From CAVUPF01 sp963777915 (GTDB lineage: Bacteria > Actinomycetota > Thermoleophilia > Solirubrobacterales > 70-9), in the NCBI GenBank assembly GCA_963777915.1, contig CAVZSH010000005.1, positions 1,116,001-1,180,000 of the forward strand: 64,000 nt of DNA, given 5' to 3'. Positions 34,401-42,046 of this stretch are shown here, piece by piece (position 1 is the stretch's first letter; each line of letters starts with the position of its first letter). A program made the position numbers and the translations under genes. Below the pieces are notes generated by a model. That model did no database searches. It had not been told where the DNA came from and saw only the letters and a program-made list of their open reading frames with translations.

Positions 34401-34516
34401 CGCCCTATGCGGGTGGCAGGCGGCTGTTGGGTTTGCGTTGCGCCAACGTGGGTCAGGTTGTGCTGGCCCTGCACAGGAGTCGTTGTACAAGCGGAGTTGT
34501 GTCGGAAGCGCATCAC
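31445..34516 (-). CDS. Large exported surface protein B
   Basis: 1023 residues, the paralogue of B'. GGAGG lies 6-9 nt before the GTG/ATG pair at 34516/34513, which overlaps the stop of gene A. The signal segment (LSCLVLLAVGLLLPAAAHA) lies only at about residues 70-88. The mature protein has repeated beta units (VAVRLPTGLIGSPSATPKCT, LPEGFSFAPNVTNGKLTCSD, YLGEPKPGNRFRMILAFNGF) and ends in a basic tail, KKRRKGHRASRVHHNRRAHR. Paired Cys residues are frequent. It is likely attached to or embedded in the cell wall. The N-terminal 70 residues coincide with the structured element at 34314-34451. Confidence 0.75.
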   Translation of the reverse strand: MMRFRHNSACTTTPVQGQHNLTHVGATQTQQPPATRIGRPQGALGGIYSSQPSAGPSHDLIPSWALPTTLSCLVLLAVGLLLPAAAHASIPIFSFDTQPSTTQAGAHPDVDFSFQVGNRQQNPEPCDCGDPRNVAVRLPTGLIGSPSATPKCTIAQFASRQCPVDSQLGVSENRFNISAGFNSGFATGGFLAPVFNLVPPPEQPALLAFETILGTPVFIDVSARTDSDYGVDATVYNINHSVPLSISKTIVWGVPAAPLHDYLRFGFESGTVLEVGLESQLCDAEGIESTDDPATAYQFCEGGQVKGAIAGGRGIPSNSPETPFFQNPTTCGETSLSTTLGVLGYEGGESEASSPYPATTDCAQLTFNPSQSIEPTTTAADSPSGAEFRLTVPQFESPSVPSPSELKAAVVTLPEGFSFAPNVTNGKLTCSDAQARFGTTEEAQCPEDSKIGTISVETPVLPAPLPGAVYLGEPKPGNRFRMILAFNGFGVHVKLPGTATPNPKTGQIVISFQNLPQAPFSYFNAHFFGSERGPLDTPTQCGTYEITNEWTPWDSALPNQTSHQFFTIDEGPGGTPCPDGPRPFHPGFQAASASNTAAAHTAFSLDLTRQDGEQNLASLKLTTPPGFAATLKGVSYCPEAAIAAAQLESHTGLQEQANPSCPASSYVGEFTTGAGPGTHPLYLPGRVYLAGPYQGAPLSFVFITPAVSGGYDLGNVVVREGLDVNPETAQVTTAGAPLPQIFQGIPLRLRSLLVNLNRPGFALNPTDCNPLEVTADVFGSEGAESTAKQHFQVANCDSLSFAPKLTMGLSGSTVRAGNPAVHADISYPSGGSYANISRAAVTLPSTELVDNAHISDPCTRVQFTEGKVPGEKCPPGSDVGFAKATTPLLEKPVEGPVFLRTGGHKLPDIVAALNGQIDVALDGHVDTVEEKLHGEKVSRIRTTFETVPDVPVSNFTLTLDGGNKGLLQNNTNLCKHSLHVTADISGQNGKTANQSPVMSTPCAKKRRKGHRASRVHHNRRAHR
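34314..34451 (-). ncRNA. Candidate structured cis-RNA element, copy 2 (before B)
   Basis: Same order as copy 1: CCACGTTGGCGCAAC (34437-34451), the identical 32-nt block (34377-34408), then a hairpin with a different 8-bp stem (GGGCCCAG at 34321-34328 with 34347-34354) and the same loop motif TCACGATCTGAT (34335-34346). The shared GGGCCCTGCCGAC (34314-34326) overlaps the stem. The stem sequence differs between copies yet pairs in both, as expected from structural conservation. Confidence 0.5.
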
Positions 34517-37500
34517 TTCTTACCTCCGCGCTTGTGACCGGCTCGCTTGTGGTGGCGCTTGCTCTTACGTTTGTGCTTTTTGTGATGTTTGGAGTGGGTT
34601 TCGGGGATGGCGTTGCCGCCTGCGAGGGTGGCGGCGGTGCCCTGGGTGGGGAGGGTCGGGGCTTCGGTGCCGGGCCCGTGGCACTCTTCTGCGGCAGCGC
34701 AGGGCTGGACGGGCGGGGGCTGGGGGAAGCCGCCGTCGGTGCGGGCGTCGTAGAACTTGAGGAAGTCGCCGTTTCGGTCTTCGGAGACGAGGGTGGCGAA
34801 GGTGGAGAAGTAGACGTCGGTGCCGTTGGCGGAGACGCCGACAAGGCCGGCGGTCTCTGCCCCGGAAGCGATAGAAGGCGCTGAACGCTTGGCGGGCTCG
34901 GTGCCGGGGGTGATGAGCTGGGGGCGTCCGTCGACGTACTCGTAGACATCCTCGCCTTCGTTGGTGTCGGTGGGGACGAGGGATTCTTCGGTGGAGAAGA
35001 AGGTGCGGCCATCATCGGTGAGGAAGAGGCCGTCCTGCGAGGCTTCCGCGTTGCCGGTAGCGGGGTTACCGTCGGGATTGCAGGAGTCGCAGATGAGCGT
35101 TTCGGTGGAGGGGGTGTAGGAGTACATCTCGAGGTAACCGGCGTTGTCGTATGAGGTGAGGCGGGAGCGGGTGAGGAAGGCCATATGGGAGTCATCGGGG
35201 CTGACCTCGATGCGGACGATCGGCCCTTCGGTACAGGCTTCCCTTTGAGACGTTTCAATGCACGTCCGTTCTGGGTCGAGAGTGGTGACGTAGCGCGGCT
35301 GGCCTTCACGGTAGTCGTAGAGGTTCTCCTGGCCAGGGACGCCGCGGTCGCCGTCGAGCTGCTCTGGGGAGTAGAAGTAGATGTCGCCGTCGGCGGCGAC
35401 GGCGGAGTCGGAGATTCCGTTGCCACCGGCTCCGGCTCTAAACGCCGAGTAGGGGTAAACGTCGATGGCGCGGACGCCACAGCCGGAGGTCCAAGGGGCT
35501 TCCGGTGTGAGTGGGTAGGGGTGTACGGTGTTCGGCCCCCCCCCTTCTTCGAATGCGTTTCGGTATACCTTGGCGAGCGCGGGCTGGCATTCGGCCGAGT
35601 CGCCGGCGCCGGGGGGGCTGCCGGGAGCGGCCTTGGAGAGGAGGGTGAGGGGTTCCTTTTCTTCAGCGGCTTTTTCGGCGCTCCACATGTAGAGGGAGGG
35701 TCCGGCGTGTTCAGTGTCTTCGCCGGTGAGGTGCTGTTCGGAAGTGAAGAAGACCTTGGAGCCGTCGGGAGTCATGCCGACGTAGTTGACGACAGCGGGT
35801 TCGCCGGTGGCCTTGTCTTCGGCGATCTCGTAAGTGACGGCGTCATTGACGCGCATGTAGAGGTGCAGGGGGAGTTCGGAGGGGCGCGGGCATCGGTAGC
35901 GGAAACCTTGGCCGCAGCCGGTATAGCCGGTGGCGGTGGAGATGAGGACGTGGGAGCCGTCGGTGGAGACGGCGGGGAAGCGGATGAACTCTTCGGCGCC
36001 ACCGGGGATGATTTCATGAGCGCTTTCGAGGCGAGGGGCGGTGGCGAAGGAGGGGTCCTGGGGGATGGGATTGCCGTTGCTCAGCTTGGAGATCAGTTGA
36101 ACCCTGCCGGTGGCGAGGTCGTCGTCGTAGGCGGAGCCGGGGGCGACGGTGAGGCCCTGACCCGCTTCGGAGCCTTCGGCGAAGTCCATCTGGTTGGAGG
36201 AGAAGAGGAGGTGGGTGAGATCGGGGGAGGCGGTGCTTTCGCTCTCGCAGATCCACCCCCCTACCGAAATGCCGGTATTGGGGCACTGGAGGGCCGCTTC
36301 GGCGGCGGGGAGGGAGTCAAAGTCGGTTGGGAGGCGGCGCTGGAGAGCTCCTTCGGAGCTCCACAGATAGGGTGCGGTCGAGGCCGGAGAGAGGTTGTAG
36401 TCGGCATCCTGGAAACCGAGCCCCGTGCAGTTGATAGGGTCGCCCTCTTCCCAGTTGAGAACCTCGCTCATGGAGGGGTTGGCGAGGACGGTATCGGTGA
36501 GCCAGGGGGGACTGTAATTGTCGTCCTTGGAGGTCTGGTCGGTGGGTGGGCCGCCCATGCAGCCGGCCTCGTTGCCTGGGAGGCCGATGTACCTTGAAAC
36601 CCAGCCTGTATCGGTGCGGGTGGCGAGGTAGAGGTCGCCGCCGGTCTCGATGGTGTCGGTGCCAGGTAGGGAGCTGTACTGGCCGGTGTAGGAGAAGCGG
36701 GAGGGGCTGGTGGCCTGACCGGCGTTGGGGCCACCGGGGTAGAGGAGGGTGGCATTGGCGTTGGCCGGGGAGACGAGCTCGTAGGCGCGACAGTCGGGGA
36801 GGTAGGCGGAGCCGGTCTGCTGGCGGACGGCGGAGTTGGGACAGGCGGGAGGGAAGAATTCGAAGTTCTGGTCTTCGGAGGCGACGGGGTGGCCGGCGTC
36901 GAGTTCGTTTTCGGCGAGGAGGCGAAAGTGGTAGGTGACGCCGCGCTGGAGGCCATCGATGGGGACCGCGACCCTGTGGAGTTCCAAGAGCTGTGATTCG
37001 TCGCCTTCGACCTCGAATTCCGGGGTGGACTCGCCGTAGGCGGTGGTGGTGCCATATTCAAAGTGGTATTTGGTGGGAAGGCCGTTGGGACTGATGGTGG
37101 CGTCGAGCTGGGCGGAGGTGGCAGTGAGATGGGAGGAGGAGACCCCTTCGATCTTGGGCACCGCGGTGGTGACAGTAGTTTCATCGTGACCTTCTCCGGT
37201 GGCCCCTTTGACGTTTTCGGCGAGAAGGCGGTAGTGGTACTTGGTGCCGATGGGGTAATCGACGATCGGGGTAAGGCCGGTGATGGTGGCGGTAACTGAT
37301 TCGGCGGTGGAGTACGGCGTGGACTGTGCGCAGGGCACGGTGTGGCCATAGGCAGTGGTGAGGCCCCATTCGAAGCGACAGCCGGTGATTTCGCCGTGGT
37401 CTATCCCCTCGGCTTCGGGGTCGACATGGCCGGCGAAGGTGATGGTTGTTTCGGTGAGCTTGGTAGGGGGGGCGGTGGTGACCTGGGGGCGGATGTCGGA

Positions 37501-39012
37501 GAAAGCATCGACTTCATCTGCGCCCGGATCGGCGACGTAGACGGTGTGGGTGGCGGTTTTGAGGCCGATGCCTTCGGCACCGGTGAGCTGGCCGGCGCCA
37601 AAGACATCGATGGGCTGGCAGGATTCGTTGGTGGTTTCCTCGGTGGCGAAATCGCAAGATGCTCCGTAGTGGTCGATAGCAGCGCCAGTGGACTGGTAGT
37701 ACTCGCGGTCGGAGGGATCGAAGGCGATGAGGGAGGAAATGGACAGTGGAGTGCCTTCGGTCGTTGGGCCTTGGCTGGGAAAGACGGGAACATGGCGCGG
37801 TCGCCAGCCGATGTAGGCGCCGGTCTGCTGGTATTCCCAGACATCGGTGCTGTAGTCGAAGCCGTATACGTAGAGGCGGCCTTCGGAATCGACGGCGACT
37901 CCGCCGAGGGCGCCGAAAAATGGCAGGTCGGTGGCGTCGCGGCCGTCTTCCTGACCCTTGCCTTCGCCGTCGCCCCAGCTGGAGACGATGCGGCCGGAGG
38001 AGTCGAACTTCTGGACGAGGCCGGTGCCGGTGTCGGCGACGTAGACGTCGCCGGAGGAAGGACCGTGTGAGTTGTCGACGGCGAGATAGGTGGGGGTGTC
38101 GAACTGACCGGGGTCAACGTCGGTGACGTCGACGCAACTGGTGCCATTGCCACGGCTGGCGCAGGGTTCTGTTTCTGGCGCGGGGACGCCAGGCTGGCAT
38201 TCTTCGGCGGCGGTACAAACGTCGGATCCGTTCTTGTTGACTTCCTGGCCGAACATAAGGAGAAATTCGCCGGTTGGGCTGAACTTCTCGACGCGGTGGT
38301 TGGCGGGGTCGGTGACGTAGAGGTCGCCGGTCGATTGGTCGACGGCAACGTCGGTGGGGCCGGAAAGGGGGTAGGGGTCCCGCAGGTTGGTGGGCGCTGT
38401 GGCGGTGGTGGGCCGAGCGTCGCCGAAGGTGGCGGTGAGTTCGTGGCTGGGACCGTTGAGGGTGATGAAGGTCGCAGGAGTACCAAGCGTGCCGCCGGGG
38501 GGGCTCTGGGAGTTGGTGGCGACGGCGCGGAAGTGGTAGTTGGTGGAGTGGGTGAGGCCGCAGAGTTCGGCGCTCAAGGGGTGGAAGGGGCCCTCTTCGG
38601 CGGAAGGGTCCGTGAGCTCGGGGGTCTTTTCGGTACCGGCGCCGAAGGATTCGTGGTCTTCGGTGAACTGCGCTTCGGTGAGGTATTCGAAGTGGTAGGT
38701 GGTGGCGAGGCCACCGGCGTTAATTTCGGTTTTGAGGGTGACGCAGGTGGTGGTGGGGTCGGAGTAAGAGGTGTTCTTGATCGTGGGCGGCTCGGCGGCG
38801 AGGGCCGGAGTGGCGGTGAGGGCGAGCAAAGCGGCAGCGAGGAGGGCAGGGGCGAGGCGGCGGGCACGGGCGGCGAGGAGGGAGGGGCAAGTTGACGGAG
38901 CGGCGGGCGCGCGACCCAGAAGGGCGAAGAAGGCATGGAGCCTGGGGTGGGAACCGGTGCGGTGCGACGGTTGGGACGGCTGTCGTCGTAGTGGGGACTC
39001 TGGGTGGGTCAC
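34513..39012 (-). CDS. Very large exported propeller protein A
   Basis: 1499 residues, first of the four-gene set. The signal segment ALLAAALLALTATPALAAEP lies at about residues 55-74. An NHL-like propeller follows (PTDVAVDQSTGDLYVTDPAN, GVAVDSEGRLYVYGFDYSTD), then fibronectin-like modules (TKYHYRLLAENVKG, VTYHFRLLAENELD) and a PD40-like propeller (VSTDGSHVLISTATGYTGCG, MTPDGSKVFFTSEQHLTGED). The C-terminus is basic, KSKRHHKRAGHKRGGKK, nearly the same as in A'. Likely an extracellular matrix or adhesion protein; no enzyme motif seen. It overlaps B by 4 nt. Confidence 0.8.
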   Translation of the reverse strand: MTHPESPLRRQPSQPSHRTGSHPRLHAFFALLGRAPAAPSTCPSLLAARARRLAPALLAAALLALTATPALAAEPPTIKNTSYSDPTTTCVTLKTEINAGGLATTYHFEYLTEAQFTEDHESFGAGTEKTPELTDPSAEEGPFHPLSAELCGLTHSTNYHFRAVATNSQSPPGGTLGTPATFITLNGPSHELTATFGDARPTTATAPTNLRDPYPLSGPTDVAVDQSTGDLYVTDPANHRVEKFSPTGEFLLMFGQEVNKNGSDVCTAAEECQPGVPAPETEPCASRGNGTSCVDVTDVDPGQFDTPTYLAVDNSHGPSSGDVYVADTGTGLVQKFDSSGRIVSSWGDGEGKGQEDGRDATDLPFFGALGGVAVDSEGRLYVYGFDYSTDVWEYQQTGAYIGWRPRHVPVFPSQGPTTEGTPLSISSLIAFDPSDREYYQSTGAAIDHYGASCDFATEETTNESCQPIDVFGAGQLTGAEGIGLKTATHTVYVADPGADEVDAFSDIRPQVTTAPPTKLTETTITFAGHVDPEAEGIDHGEITGCRFEWGLTTAYGHTVPCAQSTPYSTAESVTATITGLTPIVDYPIGTKYHYRLLAENVKGATGEGHDETTVTTAVPKIEGVSSSHLTATSAQLDATISPNGLPTKYHFEYGTTTAYGESTPEFEVEGDESQLLELHRVAVPIDGLQRGVTYHFRLLAENELDAGHPVASEDQNFEFFPPACPNSAVRQQTGSAYLPDCRAYELVSPANANATLLYPGGPNAGQATSPSRFSYTGQYSSLPGTDTIETGGDLYLATRTDTGWVSRYIGLPGNEAGCMGGPPTDQTSKDDNYSPPWLTDTVLANPSMSEVLNWEEGDPINCTGLGFQDADYNLSPASTAPYLWSSEGALQRRLPTDFDSLPAAEAALQCPNTGISVGGWICESESTASPDLTHLLFSSNQMDFAEGSEAGQGLTVAPGSAYDDDLATGRVQLISKLSNGNPIPQDPSFATAPRLESAHEIIPGGAEEFIRFPAVSTDGSHVLISTATGYTGCGQGFRYRCPRPSELPLHLYMRVNDAVTYEIAEDKATGEPAVVNYVGMTPDGSKVFFTSEQHLTGEDTEHAGPSLYMWSAEKAAEEKEPLTLLSKAAPGSPPGAGDSAECQPALAKVYRNAFEEGGGPNTVHPYPLTPEAPWTSGCGVRAIDVYPYSAFRAGAGGNGISDSAVAADGDIYFYSPEQLDGDRGVPGQENLYDYREGQPRYVTTLDPERTCIETSQREACTEGPIVRIEVSPDDSHMAFLTRSRLTSYDNAGYLEMYSYTPSTETLICDSCNPDGNPATGNAEASQDGLFLTDDGRTFFSTEESLVPTDTNEGEDVYEYVDGRPQLITPGTEPAKRSAPSIASGAETAGLVGVSANGTDVYFSTFATLVSEDRNGDFLKFYDARTDGGFPQPPPVQPCAAAEECHGPGTEAPTLPTQGTAATLAGGNAIPETHSKHHKKHKRKSKRHHKRAGHKRGGKK

Positions 39013-39085
39013 GCTGGTGGCTTTCGAGTGGAGTTGCGCATGTGTCTCGGGGTTGTGTGTTGTGGGTGTGGATTAGAGGACCAGA

Positions 39086-39116
39086 CTCCCCGGGGCTGTG
39101 AGGTCGCCCCGGGGAG
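39086..39116 (-). terminator. Hairpin terminator after the collagen-like gene
   Basis: CTCCCCGGGGC (39086-39096) pairs perfectly with 39106-39116 around a 9-nt loop. It lies 20 nt after the stop of the leftward gene at 39136; the downstream strand is moderately U-rich (TCTGGTCCTCT). Confidence 0.6.
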
Positions 39117-39135
39117 AAGGCCTGGTTGAGGAGTG

Positions 39136-40140
39136 CTATCCGGCGGTCACCGCCCAAACGCCGCAGTTGTGGACGGATGCTTCTTCAGGCTTGGCTATGA
39201 ACGAGAGAATCGTCCCGCTGGTGTCCGCTCCAAATGCGACGAAGTCGCTAGGTGGGCTAGCCTTCTCAAAGGGCAAAGATTCTTCGTTATACGACGAGCC
39301 GGTGCCGTAGATGCAGAGGTCGCCTTCCTTAGCCTTGGGCGCTTCCTCGGTGCCGGGGCATTGTTCGGCATCGAGCGTGTCCGCTTCTCCAGCTGGAATG
39401 AAAAAGACGTGTTTTTCAGAGACATTGTTGTGAAGTGGCGCGGGTATGGGGATCGGGAATGAGATTGTGGTAAACACGGCCGATTCTTCAGCTCGAGCTT
39501 CGGCATCGTCTGTGATCACGTAGTCGCCGGTCTCGGTCTGGCCTTTGGGGAGGGTGGCGGTGAAGCCGGTTTCGCCTTTGAGGGAAGTACCGGGAGTGGG
39601 CCATTCTTCGTTCTGCTTGGGGCCGAAGATTTCGTCGGTGTGAGTGTCGATATAGAAGTCGCCGTTGACGCCTTCGGCGTTGGAGGGGGCGGCGGCGCCA
39701 TTGAGGACGCCGTTGCCGTTTTCGCCAGGGGTACCGGCGGTGCCCTTGAGCGAAGTACCGGAGCCCCAGCCGCCGGCGCCCTTGGGCCCGAAGATCTGGG
39801 GGCTGGAGCCGGTCTTGATGTAGAAGTCTCCGGGTTCGCCTTCGGCTTCCTGCGGTGTGCCGGAGCCGGAGAGGACGGTCTTGCCGTTGACGCCGTTGGT
39901 GCCAGCGGTTCCGTTCGTTCCGTTGGTGCCGTTGGTTCCGGCGAGGCCAGTTGCACCGGTGAGACCGTTGGTGCCGGGCTTGCCGGCGTACTTCTTGGCG
40001 ATGGCGGTCACTTCCTTTTTTGCCTTGGAGCTGAGGCCGCCGCCCGCGGCGTAGGCGCCGCCAGCGAGGGCGAGGACGATGGCGACGACAGACAGCACCA
40101 GGCCGGCGCTGCCGAACTGTTGGTGTAGCTTCGAGAACAT
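39136..40140 (-). CDS. Exported collagen-like protein
   Basis: 334 residues from the ATG at 40140, which has AGAAGGAGA about 9 nt upstream. SAGLVLSVVAIVLALAGGAY is the membrane segment. The stalk is collagen-like with Gly-Thr-Asn triplets (GTNGLTGATGLAGTNGTNGT). Two repeated modules follow that each read GDFYI-(K/D)T then IFGPK and GTSLKG. The C-terminal domain (AVFTTISFPIPIPAPLHNN, HNCGVWAVTAG) resembles that of 50327-50950. Probably displayed on the cell surface. Confidence 0.75.
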   Translation of the reverse strand: MFSKLHQQFGSAGLVLSVVAIVLALAGGAYAAGGGLSSKAKKEVTAIAKKYAGKPGTNGLTGATGLAGTNGTNGTNGTAGTNGVNGKTVLSGSGTPQEAEGEPGDFYIKTGSSPQIFGPKGAGGWGSGTSLKGTAGTPGENGNGVLNGAAAPSNAEGVNGDFYIDTHTDEIFGPKQNEEWPTPGTSLKGETGFTATLPKGQTETGDYVITDDAEARAEESAVFTTISFPIPIPAPLHNNVSEKHVFFIPAGEADTLDAEQCPGTEEAPKAKEGDLCIYGTGSSYNEESLPFEKASPPSDFVAFGADTSGTILSFIAKPEEASVHNCGVWAVTAG

Positions 40141-40793
40141 CAGGCTCTTTCTCCTTCTGTAGTGTCCGCCGGGATCATCCGGCCGGTTTTGTTGACGACA
40201 GTCGGACCGGGAACCCATCCCCGTCCGACTGGGTTGACTGCCTGAATGAGGCCGGCGCGGGACTGCGGGTCCGCGGCGGATGCTGCGGTGAGTGGTACGG
40301 CAAGATTTTGGAATGCGGGTGTGGTGGTGCGCGCGTTGGCGGTGGTCTCTGTGGCGGCTCGGTTGTACGAGGCGGGAACGGCAACGGCAGCACTTAGGGC
40401 GGGGAGGGACGAGGGGTGGGCGGTGGTCCCTGTGGTGGCGGTCTCCCCCCCACTCCCCCCTGCCCACCTACTAGCTGCCGCGGTGGACAGGGGGGAGTGG
40501 GTTAGGGATGAGGCGGAGGTGGTGGTCCCTGGGGCGGTGGCGGGGGACGGAGCGGTTACTGCCACTGCGGCTCGTAGGTCGGCAGGGCGAGGTGCGCCGG
40601 TGGGGGTGCGATGATCGGAGGAAGCGAGGCGAGCGACTGGCCCTGCCGACCTAGCGCGATTGTGTGAAGCCGCGCTCGCCGTCAACCCACTCGCGCCAGG
40701 AGCGCTCGGGGTCGCTGTCGCGCCTCGGCCTGCGGCCGAGGTGACTGCGGCGCGGCTTGGGGGGGCGGATGCGGGCGCTACCCTTTTCGGCAT
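40140..40793 (-). CDS. Uncertain Ala/Thr-rich open frame
   Basis: An open frame of about 217 residues from MPKRVAPASAPPS to GWVPGPTVVNKTGRM and ADTTEGERA. Its stop overlaps the start of the collagen-like gene (TGATG), which argues for translation. Its composition is low-complexity and its third-base GC is low for the region. The start codon overlaps the divergent antitoxin start. It may be a degraded or spurious frame; otherwise this interval of 650 bp holds no gene. Confidence 0.25.
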   Translation of the reverse strand: MPKRVAPASAPPSRAAVTSAAGRGATATPSAPGASGLTASAASHNRARSAGPVARLASSDHRTPTGAPRPADLRAAVAVTAPSPATAPGTTTSASSLTHSPLSTAAASRWAGGSGGETATTGTTAHPSSLPALSAAVAVPASYNRAATETTANARTTTPAFQNLAVPLTAASAADPQSRAGLIQAVNPVGRGWVPGPTVVNKTGRMIPADTTEGERA

Positions 40794-40992
40794 GACCGCG
40801 AAGGAGAAGCTGATCCGCGACGTGCTCGACCTCGACGAGGCGAGGGCAGCGCGAGCGCAGATCGTGGTCGCGGGGGAGCCGGATGAAAAGAGACAGACGG
40901 TGCCCCTGCCCGAGGGCTGGGGCGAGACACTGACCGGCGAGCCGATGCCCGACGTCGCGGCAGCGGTGAGGCGCTCACGCGAAAGCCACTGA
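40792..40992 (+). CDS. VapB-like antitoxin
   Basis: A 66-residue protein starting MTAKEKLIRDVLDLDEARAA, with DEKRQTVPLPEGWGETLTGE in the middle and AAAVRRSRESH at the end. The size, the acidic-basic layout and the position 5 nt before a PIN-domain gene mark it as the antitoxin of a VapBC-type pair. The DNA-binding fold is not recognised with confidence. Confidence 0.65.
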   Translation: MTAKEKLIRDVLDLDEARAARAQIVVAGEPDEKRQTVPLPEGWGETLTGEPMPDVAAAVRRSRESH

Positions 40993-40997
40993 GCGGC

Positions 40998-41405
40998 GTG
41001 CTCGTCGTCGACGCGAGTCTCGTCGTCGAGCTTGCGATCGACAGGATCGGAGATCAGGCGAGTGCCGCGCTCGGCGACGGCGAGCTGGTGGCCCCGGCGC
41101 TGCTGTGGAGCGAGGTCCCGTCGGTGCTCCACTCGATGGCGTTCGGCCGTGAGATCTCCCTCGCTCTGGCCGAGCAGGGGCTGGAGCGCTTCCTCACGGG
41201 GAAGATCGAGGTGGTCGAGCGCCGTCCCGAGGGCCTTGCGAAGGCGGCCTGGCAGGTCGCCGAGGAGTTCGGCTGGGCGAAGACCTATGACGCCGAGTAC
41301 GTGGCGCTGGCGCGGCTGCTCGGCTGCCGGCTCGTGACCGTTGACGGTCGGTTGCGCCGCGGTGCCGACCGGCTCGGCTTCGTGGTGGGGCCGGCCGAGC
41401 TGTGA
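40998..41405 (+). CDS. vapC: VapC-type PIN-domain ribonuclease toxin
   Basis: A 135-residue PIN protein: MLVVDASLVVELAIDR gives the first catalytic Asp (D5), APALLWSEVPSVLHS the conserved Glu, and AKTYDAEYVALARLLGCRLV and TVDGRL the later acidic pair. Such toxins cleave RNA and are held inactive by the adjacent antitoxin. The GTG start lies 5 nt after the antitoxin stop. Confidence 0.8.
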   Translation: MLVVDASLVVELAIDRIGDQASAALGDGELVAPALLWSEVPSVLHSMAFGREISLALAEQGLERFLTGKIEVVERRPEGLAKAAWQVAEEFGWAKTYDAEYVALARLLGCRLVTVDGRLRRGADRLGFVVGPAEL

Positions 41406-41419
41406 GGTAGCGACGGGGG

Positions 41420-41923
41420 TCATGCGGGGGCTCCGTTCCCGGTGTGGGCCGGGGCGATGACGGAGAAGGCGCGGTCGGCGGTAGCTGAGGCGTTGGCGGC
41501 GATCGGGTGGGCGCCAAAGGCAGTAGAGGTGGAGCAGCTGCGGGCGGCCCGAGGCCTATGGGAGGAGTGCCCAGTGCTCTCGGAGCCGCCCGCGTGCTGA
41601 TCGGTGACGCCGCCTGCCAGGGAGAGCGGGCGGACGTTGGTTGGAAACGAACGCGAACAGATGCGGGCGGCCCTGACGGCGGGAGCAGGGAGCACCCCGA
41701 GGTCATGAGGGCCACCCGCACTGTCGCTGTTCTCGGGAGCCCGTCCCGGGACAGGGAACGTGTGGGCTCCGGATGCGCCGTCTGCCAGGGACAGGTCGAC
41801 GGGCGCAGCTTTGGTGGTGAGCGCAGGCGGCCCGAAGGGCTCGGGTGCCGCCGCACCGAGACCCAGTGTGGGTCGCTCGGCAGGGGCCGAGGCCGCTTCA
41901 CTGTCCCGAATCCAAGTGTTCAC
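41420..41923 (-). CDS. Uncertain Ala-rich open frame
   Basis: 167 residues from a GTG with AAGGAGAGAG about 9 nt upstream. The sequence is rich in Ala, Pro and Ser without a recognised domain. SLADGASGAH and LSLAGGVTDQ are related units that stem from a repeated DNA motif (TCCCTGGCAGACGG type) also present near 42860. The only other content of 41406-42046 is these repeats, so the frame may not be a gene. Confidence 0.3.
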   Translation of the reverse strand: MNTWIRDSEAASAPAERPTLGLGAAAPEPFGPPALTTKAAPVDLSLADGASGAHTFPVPGRAPENSDSAGGPHDLGVLPAPAVRAARICSRSFPTNVRPLSLAGGVTDQHAGGSESTGHSSHRPRAARSCSTSTAFGAHPIAANASATADRAFSVIAPAHTGNGAPA

Positions 41924-42046
41924 TTCAACTCTCTCCTTCTGCCGGCCACTTCCCGAGCGGCCCCCCAGTCGATGCTTGCGGTGCTGGTGCTGCTGGCCTC
42001 CAGCAGAAGGCCGTCGGGGAGAAGATAAAGGATTCCGTATCTTGAG

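Noticed and set aside
40140..41423. A 427-residue leftward frame as one gene
   Set aside because: Its first half is the antisense of the VapBC pair. Only the part below 40793 was kept, at low confidence.
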